Source of the DNA: Thozetella sp. PMI_491
Lineage: Eukaryota; Ascomycota; Sordariomycetes; Chaetosphaeriales; Chaetosphaeriaceae
Assembly: GCA_021432635.1 (NCBI GenBank)
Contig: MU270030.1
Span: 743,823 to 807,822, forward strand
Direction: 5' to 3'
Length of the DNA: 64,000 nt
The notes beneath the pieces are model-generated. The model saw only the letters and a list, made by a program, of their open reading frames with translations, did not search any database and was not told the origin of the DNA. The position numbers were made by a program, and so were the translations under genes. Positions 1 to 12,654 of this stretch are shown here, one piece after another. Each line of letters begins with the position of its first letter. Position 1 is the first letter of the stretch.

Positions 1-981
1 ATTACCCAGTGCGAGTCTATCGTCCATCAAAGCCCCAAAACCAGCCCAGCAGAAAGGCCCCTAGTGGGGGAACAACACCGCGATCGTCCTCGACCAGAGG
101 CGGGAAGGGGAAGGAGAGCGAAGGAGAAGGAAATGGCGGTCTCGTCTCTGGCATGTCCAACGTTGCGTCGTAGCTTTCTCTTTTTTCTTCTTTTCTGGTG
201 CTTTTCCTCCCGCTCTCGTCGACGCCCCATATCCTCTGCAATTTGCATTCTGTTCCTGGTAGGTAGCCAGACCCAAGTCCCATTCACCTCTGCTCTTTGC
301 TCTGCTCGACTCAACAGGGGGCCGAGAGGAAAAGTGTAGACACGAATCGAAGGAGAAGAGTAGAAGAGTAGAAGACAAGAAACGCACGCGCACACGTGAA
401 CAAGCAAAAGCAACGCAAACCATCCGAACCAACAACGGGGTATGATATGATGGGGGTATCCTTCGTGTCGATCCATCCCTTCCCTCTCGGTGATGCAATC
501 TCGCCATGTGGTCGCCCAGACCTAGAAGAAACTAAACCTTAAGTCCCGGCCATTCCTCGCCCGTCCCATCCGATCCTTCCTTCCGTCCGCCCCGGTCCGT
601 TTCCCGCACGCTCCCAGCCCAGTCGAGACCCATGCGATGCCCTCCAGCGCTATGCTGCTGCTGCGAAGCGACCTGTATCTGGGCGGTCTGTGCCAGGCCG
701 GGTTCGCGTCCGGCCGCCGTGGCGAGGGACGCGGCTCGGTCGTGCGAGAACTAAGACGAGCATGGCGTGGTACCCGAACCCGCGGCCTAGAGCCCGACCG
801 AATAAAAAAACAAAGAGGGCAAAAGCAAAAAGCAAACGGCTCGCTAAACCCCCAAGACTCCTCGCCAAATCGTCCCAGATTGCTCAACGATTCCGAGTGT
901 AGAGAGTAGAGTGGTGTCGTAACATCATGGCGTGTCTTAGACAAATAAAGGAAACTGTGGATGTGCAGCAGTCCCCCGTTC
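1..981. other. Non-coding stretch at the left edge
   Basis: I recognise no gene here. All frames hold only short, low-complexity Arg/Ser/Pro-rich open frames typical of GC-rich non-coding DNA. The right part is presumably the 3' untranslated region of the minus-strand hapB gene; a possible AATAAA-like polyadenylation signal for that gene is not obvious. Confidence 0.5.
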
Positions 982-1842
982 TCACTCTTCGTCGTCCTCC
1001 TCGTCGTCGGGCGACGATGTCTTGGCCTTCTTGCTGGCGCTGTCGTCGCCGGCCGATTTCCGCTTGGTGCCGCCCGTGTCGGTCTTAATGGCGTCGCCGT
1101 CGTCCTTGCCGTCAGCGACAGCCTTCTCGCGCTCGATCTGGGCCACTTCTTCGGCAGTGAGGAAGCGTCCGCCGGGGCCTCGAGGCCGCCGCATGGCGTG
1201 GTTGTGCCTCGACTCGTGGAGGTAGGGCTTCCGGCCCTTGTTGGTCAGGCGGAGGGCCTCCTCGAGGCGCTGGCGGGCGACGCGGCGCTTCAGGATGCGG
1301 TGGAACTGCTTGGCGTTGACGTAAAGCGGCGACTCCTCGACGGCGCCGGCCTGCATCTCGGGGGATTGCGGGGGCGGCATGGCCTGGCCGCCGGCCATCG
1401 ACGGTGGCACAGCGGGCCGGCCGGCGTGGCCCATCATGGCCTGGGCGTTGGGCACGCCCGGGCTGGCGACCTGGCTGAGCCGCCGCTGCGGCATCGTGTT
1501 CATCTGTTGGGGCGAGCGTGGGCCGCCGTCCTTCTTGCCCATGCTGCCGGCTACCCGCGGTGACTGTTGCAAGCTCTGGTCCTGGTTCATATAAGGATAG
1601 CTGGAGCCCGAGGCCGCGGCAGTCGCGGCCATGGCAGCGGCCTGGATGCCAGGCATGCCATAGTGCATGTTCTGCTGGGGCACGGCGTACTGTGCTTGAT
1701 ACATGTTGTGTGCCTGTGTAGTGGGCTGCTGGGAGGCGAGTATGGGGGATCCGTGCTGGTTGGCGGGCGGGGGGATAGCGTTGCCGGCGGAACTGGGATA
1801 TGCTGTGGTCTGGGGTTGTGGGTATTGGGTCGCGTAGTCCAT
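982..1842 (-). CDS. hapB: HapB, NF-YA/HAP2-type subunit of the CCAAT-binding complex
   Basis: This is a single-exon reading frame of 286 residues. The N-terminal half is rich in Gln, Pro, Ala and Met, as in fungal HapB proteins. Residues about 170-230 form the CBFB/NF-YA core: the subunit-association helix containing [16 protein letters not shown], then the DNA-binding part with [18 protein letters not shown]. The tail carries basic clusters (KRKS, KKAK) that could act as nuclear localisation signals and ends in an acidic run. In the family, HapB joins the HapC/HapE histone-fold dimer and contacts CCAAT in promoters. I chose the ATG at 1842; one codon upstream is a GTG, so it does not compete. 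The bases just before the start read as a 3' splice acceptor (GCTAG), which implies a 5' untranslated intron. Family assignment is very secure; promoter and leader limits are not known. Confidence 0.95.
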   Translation of the reverse strand: MDYATQYPQPQTTAYPSSAGNAIPPPANQHGSPILASQQPTTQAHNMYQAQYAVPQQNMHYGMPGIQAAAMAATAAASGSSYPYMNQDQSLQQSPRVAGSMGKKDGGPRSPQQMNTMPQRRLSQVASPGVPNAQAMMGHAGRPAVPPSMAGGQAMPPPQSPEMQAGAVEESPLYVNAKQFHRILKRRVARQRLEEALRLTNKGRKPYLHESRHNHAMRRPRGPGGRFLTAEEVAQIEREKAVADGKDDGDAIKTDTGGTKRKSAGDDSASKKAKTSSPDDEEDDEE

Positions 1843-1845
1843 CAC

Positions 1846-4000
1846 CTAGCCAGAGGGTAGGCGCACGCGTCCGCTTCGGCGGTCGACGACGGGGGTCAGC
1901 CTGGATAAGGGCTCAGCTGTCGGCTCCGGGCGGTTGGCGGTGGGCTAGGCTATCTCGAAACGTCTTTCAGGCTCCTGATAAAGCCGTCTCGAGGGTTGGG
2001 CTGGCTGCCGCTGGCAGAAAGGCTTGTGCGTCACTCCGGGTACCCGTGGTATTGGGCTGGGTGGACATGCAATCTATTGGATATGCGTCGCTGAGCTGGC
2101 AGTCGGCTTTGTGGTGGTGTGGAAGCTGCGCTATTGGTCGCACCGCGGGAGATGCAGGCTGATGTAGTCGCAGGGCGGGGACCGAGGGGGGCTCAGTCGT
2201 TGGTGGGAAGGGGGCCACGGCCACGTGAGGGCAGGTCGTCGTTCTTTTGTAACGGACGAAAAGAAAAAATCCCCGACCAGGATGGGCTTTCTCTCCCCCA
2301 GAACCTAGTTACCTAGCGATTCCCTGGGTTGGTGGCCGCAAGGAGATCTATCTAACCGGGGGGCGTTAGTTGGCTAAGGTACGGGCAAGACTCCCCAACC
2401 AAGGAGCTCTGAGGGCGCTGGGGTAGGGTGGCGGTGGGTCGTTGCTTCTTTTCGCGCCTTGATGCGTTGGCATGCCTGGTTTGTGCATGACGGGATATGC
2501 ACGAGCCAGGCCCACCACCCAAAAGGCCCAGCCGAGCCTTGCTTCGGGCGGCACCTGAGAGGGAGGGGGGAGAAGCGGAAGCAGAAACAGAAACAGCAGA
2601 TCCTCTTGCTCTCTGGAGACGGCGGCCCGGGTGGTGGGTGTCGCGGAATAAGCAACCCCTAGGGCAGCTTCCGCAGAAGGGTTCAGAAAGACCAGAGGGG
2701 TGTCGCGTATCCCGAGTGCGGGCAGGATCATGTGCGGTGCGACGGGGACGGGTTCTAGCCGCGATTGACGTGTGGCAACCGCCACGGAGAGGTGCTTTGC
2801 GGAAAGAGACAGCGAGACAAAAGGGAAACACTGCGACGTACCTTGGGTGGCAGCGTGCTGCTGCGGCGGGAGGGCAGACTGGCGGCGGGCGGTATAAATG
2901 CGTGAGCTAGGCGGGACGTTAGCCATATGTCGCGGCTCGTTTCAGGCAAACAGGGCCCCGAGGGACGCCAGCAGGCGGACGAGACGACGAAGAGACGGGT
3001 CCGGCAGGCGATGGTGTGCAGCAGCGGGAAGATCAGAGAGGGCCGGAGGGACGGGAAGAGGCACCCAAGAGCCCGAGGCTCGGGGCTGGCTGGGTCCAGG
3101 AATAAATTGAGGCTTACCTGCTCTCTGGCGCGCGTCGCGGGCGACGGGGTGCTGCAGGACGAGGCGGCGATGGCTCGTGATTGCTCGACGGCGGCGATCT
3201 GGGTAATTGTTTTCCGCAGACGGGGTCTATCACGGGACTGGGAATAAGGGCCAATGATGGCAGCAACCGCGAAACTATCGACGATGATAGGTTTTGCGAA
3301 TGAAGGCCGTCTTTGATGTTTTCCAGAGGCCCGTCGGGTGCTGATTTGCTGGGAAGGCCGGGCAGAGTGTCTGCTTTTGCGCTCGGCCGGTGACTGGCTG
3401 GAAAAAAAAAATGGGCTGCTAGGCGCGGCCCCTGTCCAGGACGGTTGGATGCCCAGAGGGTGCGACTGTGTGTCTGAGTGTGAGTGGGCTTGTCCAGGAG
3501 GCTGGCGAGTGGGAGAGGGCTTGTTAGTGGGATGGCGGGGGGGAGGGGGGTTCGATGGTTCGTGGGAAGCGAAGGAAGAAAAGAGCAGAGCTGGGAGCCC
3601 GGGGGGCTTGCGGACGACGTGGGCAGCGCTCTGCTGACACGAAGGGAGGAGGGCAGAGTTGGATGATGCAATGCGCGGCACTTGGGTTCGACTCGCCGGG
3701 GGACTAGCAACCGGCCGAGGGACCAGGGATGATGGAGCATAGGGAGGCAGAGGCAGAAAAAGGCGACAAGGCATGAGGAGAGAGAGGGAGGCGAGGCACA
3801 CACAGCACTGAGCGCCTTCGGCGCGAAAAAGCGGTCCCCCCAGGCTGCCCCCGCCCTCCCAAGACGAACAGACAGAAACACGCAGGAACGGAAACACGAA
3901 CCTCTGGGGAGCTCTCAATTGACGCCGGCGCGACACTGGTTGGAAGCCGGCGACGAGGGTGCGGACAATGGGCAGCGGATAAGCGCCTCCAATGGTGAGG
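1846..4000 (-). other. Probable long spliced 5' leader and promoter of hapB
   Basis: An AG acceptor (GCTAG) on the minus strand ends at 1846, only four bases before the hapB ATG. Plausible donors lie upstream, for example GTAAGC near 3118 and GTACGT near 2843. The simplest reading is a 5' leader with at least one intron. The region also holds a long open frame on the minus strand (about 2755-3936), but its product is Arg/Ser/Pro-rich, has no recognisable domain and looks like compositional noise. The exact transcription start cannot be read from sequence alone. Confidence 0.4.
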
Positions 4001-7000
4001 GCGCAAAGGGTTTCAAGACGCTGGTCGGCGTCCTATTGGGCTTCGATGTTTGAGCCGTCGACGACGGTGATTTGATGGGATTTGTCGAGCGGAGGAGAGA
4101 GGACGATTGGTTGATTGGGAGAGGAGGAGGACGCGGAGGGGCGACACAGAGAGGTCTTTAAGGTTTTGCAAACTCTGAGTGGCTGAATCAGCCGAAGTGG
4201 GGGACGGGTGGAGCCAGATGCCTGGAGAATTGGAGAACGGAAGGTCCAGCGGACCCAGACGGAGGGTGCCAGGCGCGGCACAGTGCCCGGGGGAGAGGGC
4301 GTTGCGTTCTCAAGCTACCGTACTGTACTGTACGTGGTCCTTCGTACCTAGCTAGGGCCGAGGGCGCCCGCACAAGAGGGTTTTGGCCCAGGCCCTGGTC
4401 TCTCTCTGCCTTGATGCGCTTCGGCGAAGCAGGGAAGGGCTCGCGAGCGACAAACCTTCGGCCTGGCAAGCTGGTGGCTCTCGACGACGCCCTCGCGCGT
4501 GTCCCCGCCCCTTTTCCTGCTCACCCACCCACACACGCACGCTGCACCAGCGCTGCACGCACTCGCTCCCTCTTTCTTGCGCTCACTGAGAGATGGCCCG
4601 TTTTTCTGAGCCAGGGTTTCGCTCGTCGCTTCGCCGCGCTCTGATTCGCTGGATGACGTGATGCAACCTTGAGCGGTCTGCTAAGCGAACACCGGCGCGA
4701 GAAGGCGGCCAACGAGGGATCCGTCACAAGCTTTCTCGCCTGTGCCTCTTATGGGTGTGTCCCGTAGAAATATCCTGCGCTATGTACATCCGTACTGTAC
4801 TATTTCAATTAAATATTAAATTTGCACTCTTCCCCAGAGTTTCAATCTAGTAACCCCCCTGCTTGCACGTCTCTCTCCTTACCGTCCCACACCGAAGCAG
4901 CGTCGAGAAGGACCGGCTCCTCAGCTCAGCTGTCGCCCCCCTCCGAGCCTGAGGGAGGGCAGCTGCACCACCGCTAAGCACGGCACAGGATCGTCTTACG
5001 CTGGCGGCTGCGTCGACCGGATGAACGCTCCTCCTCGCGGGCGGCTGCTGTATCCAGCCCTCGGCGACTCTGAACAGCGCGCGGGAGAGAGGGGGGAAGG
5101 TGGTGTGCAGCGCTGGCACTGCGTCGCCGTTCCAAATATAGAGTGCAACGTCATGGAACGGGGGGCGCGCAGGGATCGATGCGATGGGAAACGGACCGAA
5201 ACGGTGCCCTCCGAGCGCTGCGTGGCGGAACGGGCTTCGAACGGTTCAAACGCCTCCAGTGCCAAAACCTGCTGGCTGTGCGAGTCAGTCTCTGGTCGTA
5301 CCAGCCAGGCCCATCTGATGGTACGTTCCTCTGACCGAGTGGCAAAGGTGACGCTTCAGCCGGCTCTGATCTGCACGTGATGCCCGGCCCTTAACACGCC
5401 TGATAACGCGTGAGGACGCGCCGCTCGCTCCGAGCGTCTCAGTCAACTGTGACTAAGAGGACGCCGTCAGGCGGTATGCACCCTCCGGACGCTGAAGAGG
5501 GAACACGGCAAGCGGAGGCACAGACACAGGCAGAAAGGGAGGAGGTCGGGGAGGAGAGGCAGGGAGACCGATCGCCCTGCGAGCAGCGCCGGCCAGCACG
5601 AAGCACGGGAGGCAGGGCACGAGGCAAGCGCCAGCGCATTCAAAATTCCAAAAGTCACAAAAGTCGGTGTGGTAGACGAGACTCTGCAACCCTGCATGCT
5701 CTCTCTTGTCCCGCCACATCTGCTGCAGAGCGCAGCCCACCCCTCTTGGGGTAGCCGATGCGGCTGTAGGCCTCCTCTTTTTCTTTCTTTTCTTTTTTGG
5801 CTCTACTGGAAGAAGTCTGAAGAGGTCTCGCGCCAGGACCCCAGGACCCCATGCCAGGCCCCCGGAGAGGTCTGCCGCCGTTTCGAAGCTGGCGGGGGGA
5901 GGGACTTGCCGTGTGTAGAGTAGGATCCGACTTACCCTTACCCAAGGCCTTTATTAATCAATGTCTAATTCGGTCGACGGCGCATCGGCAGGCTGTTGCT
6001 CGAGTGACACAGCGGCGAGGGGCCAGCGCATGAACGCCGATAGAGGCGTGTGATGACACGAGCGCGACCTTCCGTCACTGGCTCACCCTCCGACAGACTG
6101 AGATGGCAGCACCCGCAGGCGAGGCACGGCTTGACAGCTTTGCGAGTTTGGTACATAGCTATGGTAGGTAGCCAGGCAAGCCAGGCGAGGGAGTACGAGG
6201 GGTATGGCCCCACAGGCAGATGAGCAGGCTCGGTTGGATGGGAAGCCTCGGGATGGGGCTCAAAAGCGAAAATGCGAGTGGCTGGGCAGCAAACTGTGCA
6301 TTTTTCACGCAGCTGACTGGCCCCTTCTGGTGGATTTCTCGACGAATGGCTCGATCCAGTGTGCCCCGTCATCTCCCTGCAACGCTCACCCACGCACGCA
6401 CCCCAGACCAGAAGGGGCTTGCCAGCCTCTCCAACCGTGGCCTAGACGGTAAGGTCGATTCCCCCCGGTCAGAAGAATCAAAATAGCCTCGTCGCGGCCA
6501 TCTCGTGCTCCCGATGAGGTGACGACCTTCATCAAAGGCGCCGGACCCCGGTCGATTGCACGTCGCACTCTGCCCAAGTTCCGTGCTGTCATCTCCCGGC
6601 TTCAGCCTTGCCCGCTGGGTCCTGCTCACTTCCGGGTGATTTTATGAGCTAATTTCATCGAAACGCGCCTGGTGCGGCCGGCCAGCTGACTATACGAGCA
6701 CAGGGTAATCTCGCACGTCAGAGTCGGGCCGGCAGCGAGGCCGTCGCCATCTACTAGAACGGCGTCGCATACCGCGGGACCGGATGCTTTGGGGGGAGGA
6801 GCGTGATGACGCCGAAGGAGAAGGTCGCCCACCTGCCGGGCCCCTCCCCCCCTCCATGATCCCCGTCGCCAATGGGCACGCCCGTCACGTCCATATCACA
6901 TAGTCGTAGCTTGCTTTCGCCCCGAGGGTGCTCCCGCCTTGCCGTACCTACACCGGCCCCGACGCAGCCGTGCCTCTGGCTGCACTGCATCGTCGCGCGT

Positions 7001-10000
7001 CGCGTGTCGCGGGGCGCCCTTCTGGCTCGCTTCCCCATGGGACTGCGAGGTCGAGCCGGGTGGCTACTGGCGGCCCGGACGAGCCCAGAACCGTTACCAG
7101 ACGGGTCGCCCTAAGCTTCTGATATCGGCAGCGGATGACCACTTTCCCCATTGCCCCATCCTGCACCCCTCTCGTCCCGTTCCCCTCAGCTGGCGACGAA
7201 TGGCGAGCGAGAACGCGACTTCTGCGCTCCCATTCGGCACCAAACTCCCGCGCTACTCCCCACCATCTTGGATATCTCTGACGCCGTACCTGACTAGGAC
7301 TCCTCCTGGCGCTTCGATACACCAGGGGATTCGGGAGCAGCGTGACGGCGACGTCAGCGACCTGGGAACTCGGTTACCTTCTCTGCTGCCCTCTTTGCTT
7401 CCGGACAAGGCCGCCGTTGCAATGAGGGGGCCTGCCTCTGGGTCCATCCTTCCTTGACCACGAGGTGGCGAGACACGGCCGGGCTGCTGCCGGGCGTATC
7501 AGGAGCGCCGTTGGGGGGGTGGAATATTGAGGCTGATGCGCTCATTATCCCTCGATACGGCTTGCCACGAGGCGGCGCGGCCAGGGTCTGGGGAAGATCG
7601 GGACGAGAGCTCGCAGAATGATCTGGTTCGCTGGCGAGCAAGCTCGGGAGATGCGTCTCATCAAAGCCATCGGCATCCTTGGGAGAGATGATCCCCCCTT
7701 TCGGCATTTGAAGCGTCACGTCGAGGCCGCCTTGCGGTGTACCTCGCGCGGCATACCCGCCTCGAGGGATTCGAGGGTGTTGTTGCTCTATCGAACCGGG
7801 TGCCCTTGCTCTCCCTACTTCCCGTAGCGTTCTCGTGGTGTTCGTAATCGCAGTGATGTCGGGGAGATTCACGCCTCGAGGCGTATGTAAGGTACGGAGG
7901 CCTTTGACGCAACACTGTTCGAGTTGCCAACGGCGAATCGACTAGCGCCTCGCGTCCGGCTCGGGTGCCTGAGTCCCCTTCGCTGGTGGCACCGCCTCAA
8001 ACCTCTACCGCCTCTATCCAGACCCGTAGACAAGTGCAGGTTCTAGATACTCGCAAACCGAGCATGACTGTGGTACTCTGCTATCCTGGGGCACGTTCGT
8101 ATGAACGTAAGATCGTCGAGTTGCAACGAGCAGCCTCCCGAAGCTGTCGAGAGCTGTAGGATGCAGCGGCAAGTTCGACTACACGCTGCTGCAACTCGTG
8201 CGGTGCAGTCAGAGGCTTCTTTCCTGAAATCCAGTTTCAGAGCTCGGGGCCACTTGCACCCCTTTTTGCGAAGTCACCCTACCTGCTTGTGGCTGGGCTG
8301 CGAGTGGGATGCCACCATACGAAATCACATGGCTGAGACATCAAGATGGCAATCTTAAGACACCGTTGGCAAAGCCGCCGCCGAATGACTGGAGAATATC
8401 ACCCAGGAGCGCTCGGTTGCTCCATCATCTTCACAAGGCCTCGCTCGCCCGGCCGTGGGTTCTACGCGGTCGCAGTCAAAGTCACTGCGTCACCACCCAC
8501 GAGGTATGCGAAGGAGCCAGAGGCGAGCTAACGCTAGAGAAGACACTAGACGAACGGCTCAAGCTCCTTCCTAGTTATCAGAAACCTCGGGATGCCCACG
8601 CATCACACGCCGTTCGGTCGACGAGCCGGCCATTCAGCGTGGTCCGGCCGTGATGAAGGAGCCATGGGATTTTGCCCTAGCCTCACATATTCTTTAAATC
8701 TACCGCCCCGGATCCCTCGCCCAACTATATCGCCGTAACCGCCGAGGCACACAAGTTGGATCCTCGAACTCAGAGGCGCCGAGGCGCACATCTTGGGTCC
8801 CTAACGCAGAAGCCGCCAGGGCCGCAGTGTGCTCTGGACCAACACCGGCAGGGCATCCACCAGAGAGCACGTCGAGTTCACCTCAGGCTCGCGCTCAGCT
8901 GCGAGCCCCAAGGGTTCGCGCACGGCGCAGCAAGTTAGTTCGCTCCCGCAAGAGCTGTATACGAGCCAGTGCTCGACAGGCGGGAAAGAAAGGAGCCTGC
9001 CATTCGCTGCTGTGTCACTGTGATTGCAGATATGGCCAAGACGTTAGAATCACAGAGTGTCGCCGGGGCATGCCCCTCAGGCCAGAGGTACTGAGCGCTT
9101 CCAGAAACTCATGCCGGTGCGGGCGGCTACCGCCCGCAGGATCCTCACGTCCGTTCCGAGGGATTCCCTCTTGGTTTTATGAAGCACGACTATCCATGGA
9201 TCTACTCCCCGCCGGCCGGGAAAGGGCTTGGGAGGCAGGGACGTATTCGGTTTCCCTGCTGCTAGGGCTCCAAACACGATATCGCAAGGTTGGACCTGTT
9301 TCGAAGATATAGAGCAGTAGGCGGCGACTGTTGAAACCAATATTAGTGGCAGAGCGCTTCACGTGGCTCACCATTCCTCGTGGCGCCGGAAGCCCTTCCT
9401 GCTTTCGCACGCGAGAGGCGAGTCGCTTCTGAGTAAGACAATATCCGGCAACACACGAGACAGCGACTCGGTAAAATCTTGTCTACATGCGAGACGGCGT
9501 CGGCGTCAGAGGGACAACGCCTTGTTCGCCCCGGAGGCCGTGGGACGTTGAAGCATCGTTGCATGCGGGCTCTCCCGGCTTGCCGCCTAGGCGGCTCAAC
9601 ACTCCCTCGCCCAGGTGACGTGCAGTTTCTGCCTTTTGGGTATGCGCTGATGCTAATTTCGGAGACAGGCCGGTTGCGCTGGCGGCGTGGTTGCCCGGGC
9701 CGACGAGGATGGAATGATGATACCGACGAGACGAAACCTGCGGTGGACTTGTAAAAATAGACACCCGCCGGCGTGGAGAGTTCGACAACAGGGCCCTGAA
9801 GCCTGGTATCAAGTTTGGGTTCCCAAAGGGCTGGCCTCGCCCTCTCGTTGGCCCGTTAGACGCGGGGGTTCGCTGGGTGGGATGGATGAAAATAGATCAA
9901 GCTCGACGAGGCGCTAAGCGAATCCTGGATCCCGGGCACGACAACGCGGCGGACCCGGGGCACGGCTGCTCGCTGAGAGTTGGCTCACCGTGCCGAGATG

Positions 10001-10900
10001 CTCGTGAGAGGCGGACTGGCGGTAATGAATAGGAATCCTTCTGGGTGCTTCTCGAATGGGGCGGCCGGTCACACATGAAGCCCTGCAGGGCCATGCGAAG
10101 TCGTCCCTGGGGGCCAATCCCCGCGTAAGCTGCCTACCTAACGTTGCAAGCAGAGGAGATTAGGATCCCCAGCAATACAGGTAGAAAATCATCTGCAACC
10201 TCGTGGCTGCGAGCGGTGTGAGATGCTGCTGGCTCAATGAGGCGGGCGGGGAGGCGCCAGTGCGCCCAGCATCCAGCTGTGTCGGGAGCCATTTGCATCA
10301 TCGACGAGACCAAGAATAGCAAACTGCGAGCGTGCCGCCCAGGACGAACCCCCAGGAACAACCCCCAGGCGCGGCCCAAAGGGCAGGCCGACGACGGAAG
10401 CGCCCCGGGGGCCAGGCGAGACTTGTCCGTGGGAACCGCTGCCCTATGGACACCCCGGCCTGCGCCCGGCGTTGACGCAACGATCTTGGGCGCCAGCCGT
10501 TGTCGACCAACAGAAGCCAGGTCCCACGTCTAAAGCTCCAGAGCCGCGCGCGGTGGCCGGGCGCTCTTGGCGGCCGTCTGGGCCGGATGGACTAAGCGCG
10601 TCCGCAAGACCGCCCAGCTGGAGCCAGCCGCTGGCCTCATCAGGTGCGGTGGTGCAACTGGATGTGCAACTGGATGGGGCCCCGCGAGCTTCTGGCGCGC
10701 GCTCCCCGAGGCAGATGGAGGCGCTCGAGGAAGAAGGAAGGTGGGCGATCTCCCTTGCATACCCGCTGCTGTCTAGATGCAAGAGGCCCGACCTCCTGGG
10801 CGGTTATTCCTGGAGACAGGATGCCGTGCCGCCTGTGTATATGTAATGGGAGATCCCTAAGCCGGAAGGGGGGAGAGCAGGACCAAAAGACGCAATCCGT
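4001..10900. other. Long stretch with no recognisable gene
   Basis: About 6.9 kb without any frame that resembles a protein family on either strand. Open frames are all below about 175 codons and overlap each other. I saw no transposase or reverse transcriptase motif, long terminal repeat, tandem satellite or tRNA-like box pair. Base composition is somewhat less GC-rich than in the coding blocks, but the heavy C-to-T decay expected of strongly RIP-mutated repeats is not obvious. It could hold long non-coding RNA or small lineage-specific genes that I cannot identify. Confidence 0.45.
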
Positions 10901-12654
10901 CGCACACTAGTCCCCGTACCTTGCCCACCCTCCCGCGCTGCCGCACTCGTCATCTGAGGGAAGCCGGCCCAGGAGCGCGTGGAAGAACACAAATCCAACC
11001 TGCACCACCGGCTGCGCCTGTGTGACCCGGCCTCTTGTTGCCCAAGGGTCTTGTCTGTCATCACAGCCGCTGTGCACCCATCTCTGCCTCTATTCTTCCC
11101 CTCTCTGCTTCTACGCTCTCGCCCCTTCTCCCGCTTTCCTTGCCGCTGCTCTTAACCCCCCAGGCGTTTGCCAATATCTTGGCGTTATTATCGGCCACCG
11201 CGGACACTCCGGTTGCACAACGGCACTTCGAGGCCTCTGAGGCTCTACTCGCGTAGTTCTCACAGCCGTCTGCTCCCCTCAAGTGGTTTGACGTCCAAGC
11301 TTGGGAAGTCTGGCAGTGCAGGTAAGCGGCAACGAGGCGGGCCAATCGCGCACCCCTGTGCTAAGAATATGTGCTTAGCGCTTTCCTCCTGCAGGTTCCA
11401 GCGCTCCAGGCCAATCATCGGTCGCCACCGTGACCCCGACCTTCCTCGCCCATCCATCCTCGCGGGTTGGCTGTGGCCCTCTCGGCTTGCTCGACGGCTG
11501 CTCCCCCACTCCTCCCCTGGCCATTGGCGCTGTGTCGACCTCTCTCTCGTGGCCGCCGAGGATTGATCGATTGACAGACCCCCCCTTTCCCTCCCCTCCC
11601 TGGTCAATTTGCCCCTACCGCTGGGAGGACAAGGTCGAGAGGGGCCCGAAGCAAGGCAAATTAGCCCGACCCCCAAGGCGCCTACGGCCTGCCCTGCTCG
11701 AGGTACACATACTTGACCTGCGACCTCCTCGGAGCGCTTCGTACTTCACTCGCCCTCCCTCGCTCTCGCGTCTTCTGTTGTTAGCCGCTGTCTGTCCTGC
11801 CGGGCTGGACGATCTGGTGTAAGTGGTCCTCCCCCTCTTCTTGCCGCCGGGTCTCTCGAGTCAAAAGCCAGCCCATCGGCATCTCCTGCTGCCCTTCTCT
11901 TCCCTCTCCCCTCTCTCCCAATACTGCCTGCTGCTCTGTCGCTGCGACGCTCTCCTGCGGGACCCAGAGGCAGCCCGGACGCAGCCAGCAGCTCGAGAGA
12001 CACAAATTTTTGGCGAATGCTGCAATGGAGCGACACTAAAGCATCTGGCAGCATCTCAGCACACTCTCACAGCCGCTTAGAGCCCTGGTCGAGCCGTCGC
12101 TTCTCGCTTGTCTGGACGCACCACCCCCCGGCCGCCCTCGCCGCTTTTAGCCCCTCTCGTGCACCAGGCTTTCACGACCAGCACCCACTCGCACCAACAC
12201 ATCGGGACCACTAGGCCGAGCTCGTCCTGTCTGCTCCTCAGTCGCAGGATCCTCCCCCGTCGTGGGCCGCCCAACCCCCGACCCTAGTCTGCCGGGATCA
12301 CACGCGTGGGCGACACACGCCCTAGCACGACCACTCTCTACCGCTGCGGCTAAGGACTCCCGCGCTCTCTAGGCCTCACCGTGTCTACCTCGTCATATAA
12401 TCGCCTGCCCACCCCTCCTGCATCCTCCTGCATTCTCTCCCCCCTCCCCCAACTGCCGACCTCGCCCTGTTCTTGCTCGCAAAGGGGCCAGTTGACCTGT
12501 CAGAGGCAGCACATCACCACCCCGTGGCTGCACAGCACCCGGGAGTCATTCACTTGGCTCGGCACCACCTCGACGCCCGCGCTCGCTCGTCCCACACCGG
12601 CCGAGCCCGCCCCTCCTGGACCTCTCCCCCACCCAAGCTCCCCTCGCCGCCGTC
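10901..12654 (+). other. Pyrimidine-rich upstream region of the 12.7 kb gene
   Basis: From about 11,050 the plus strand becomes rich in C and T, with many CCCTC and TCTC runs and CTAAC/CTGAC-like motifs. This is typical of long fungal promoters and 5' leaders. No protein family is visible. I infer that it contains the transcription start and perhaps leader introns of the plus-strand gene starting at 12,655. Confidence 0.4.

Noticed and set aside
3680-3710. tRNA-like GGGTTCGACTCGCC box
   Set aside because: The T stem does not pair and no A box lies at the right distance; similar matches near 37,510 and 62,662 fail in the same way.
2755-3936. 393-codon minus-strand open frame upstream of hapB
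   Set aside because: The product is Arg/Ser/Pro/Leu-rich with no domain, overlaps likely leader sequence, and is the type of open frame produced by high GC content.
4001-10900. Possible RIP-degraded transposon in the gene-poor region
   Set aside because: No strong C-to-T depletion, terminal repeats or enzyme motifs were visible by eye.
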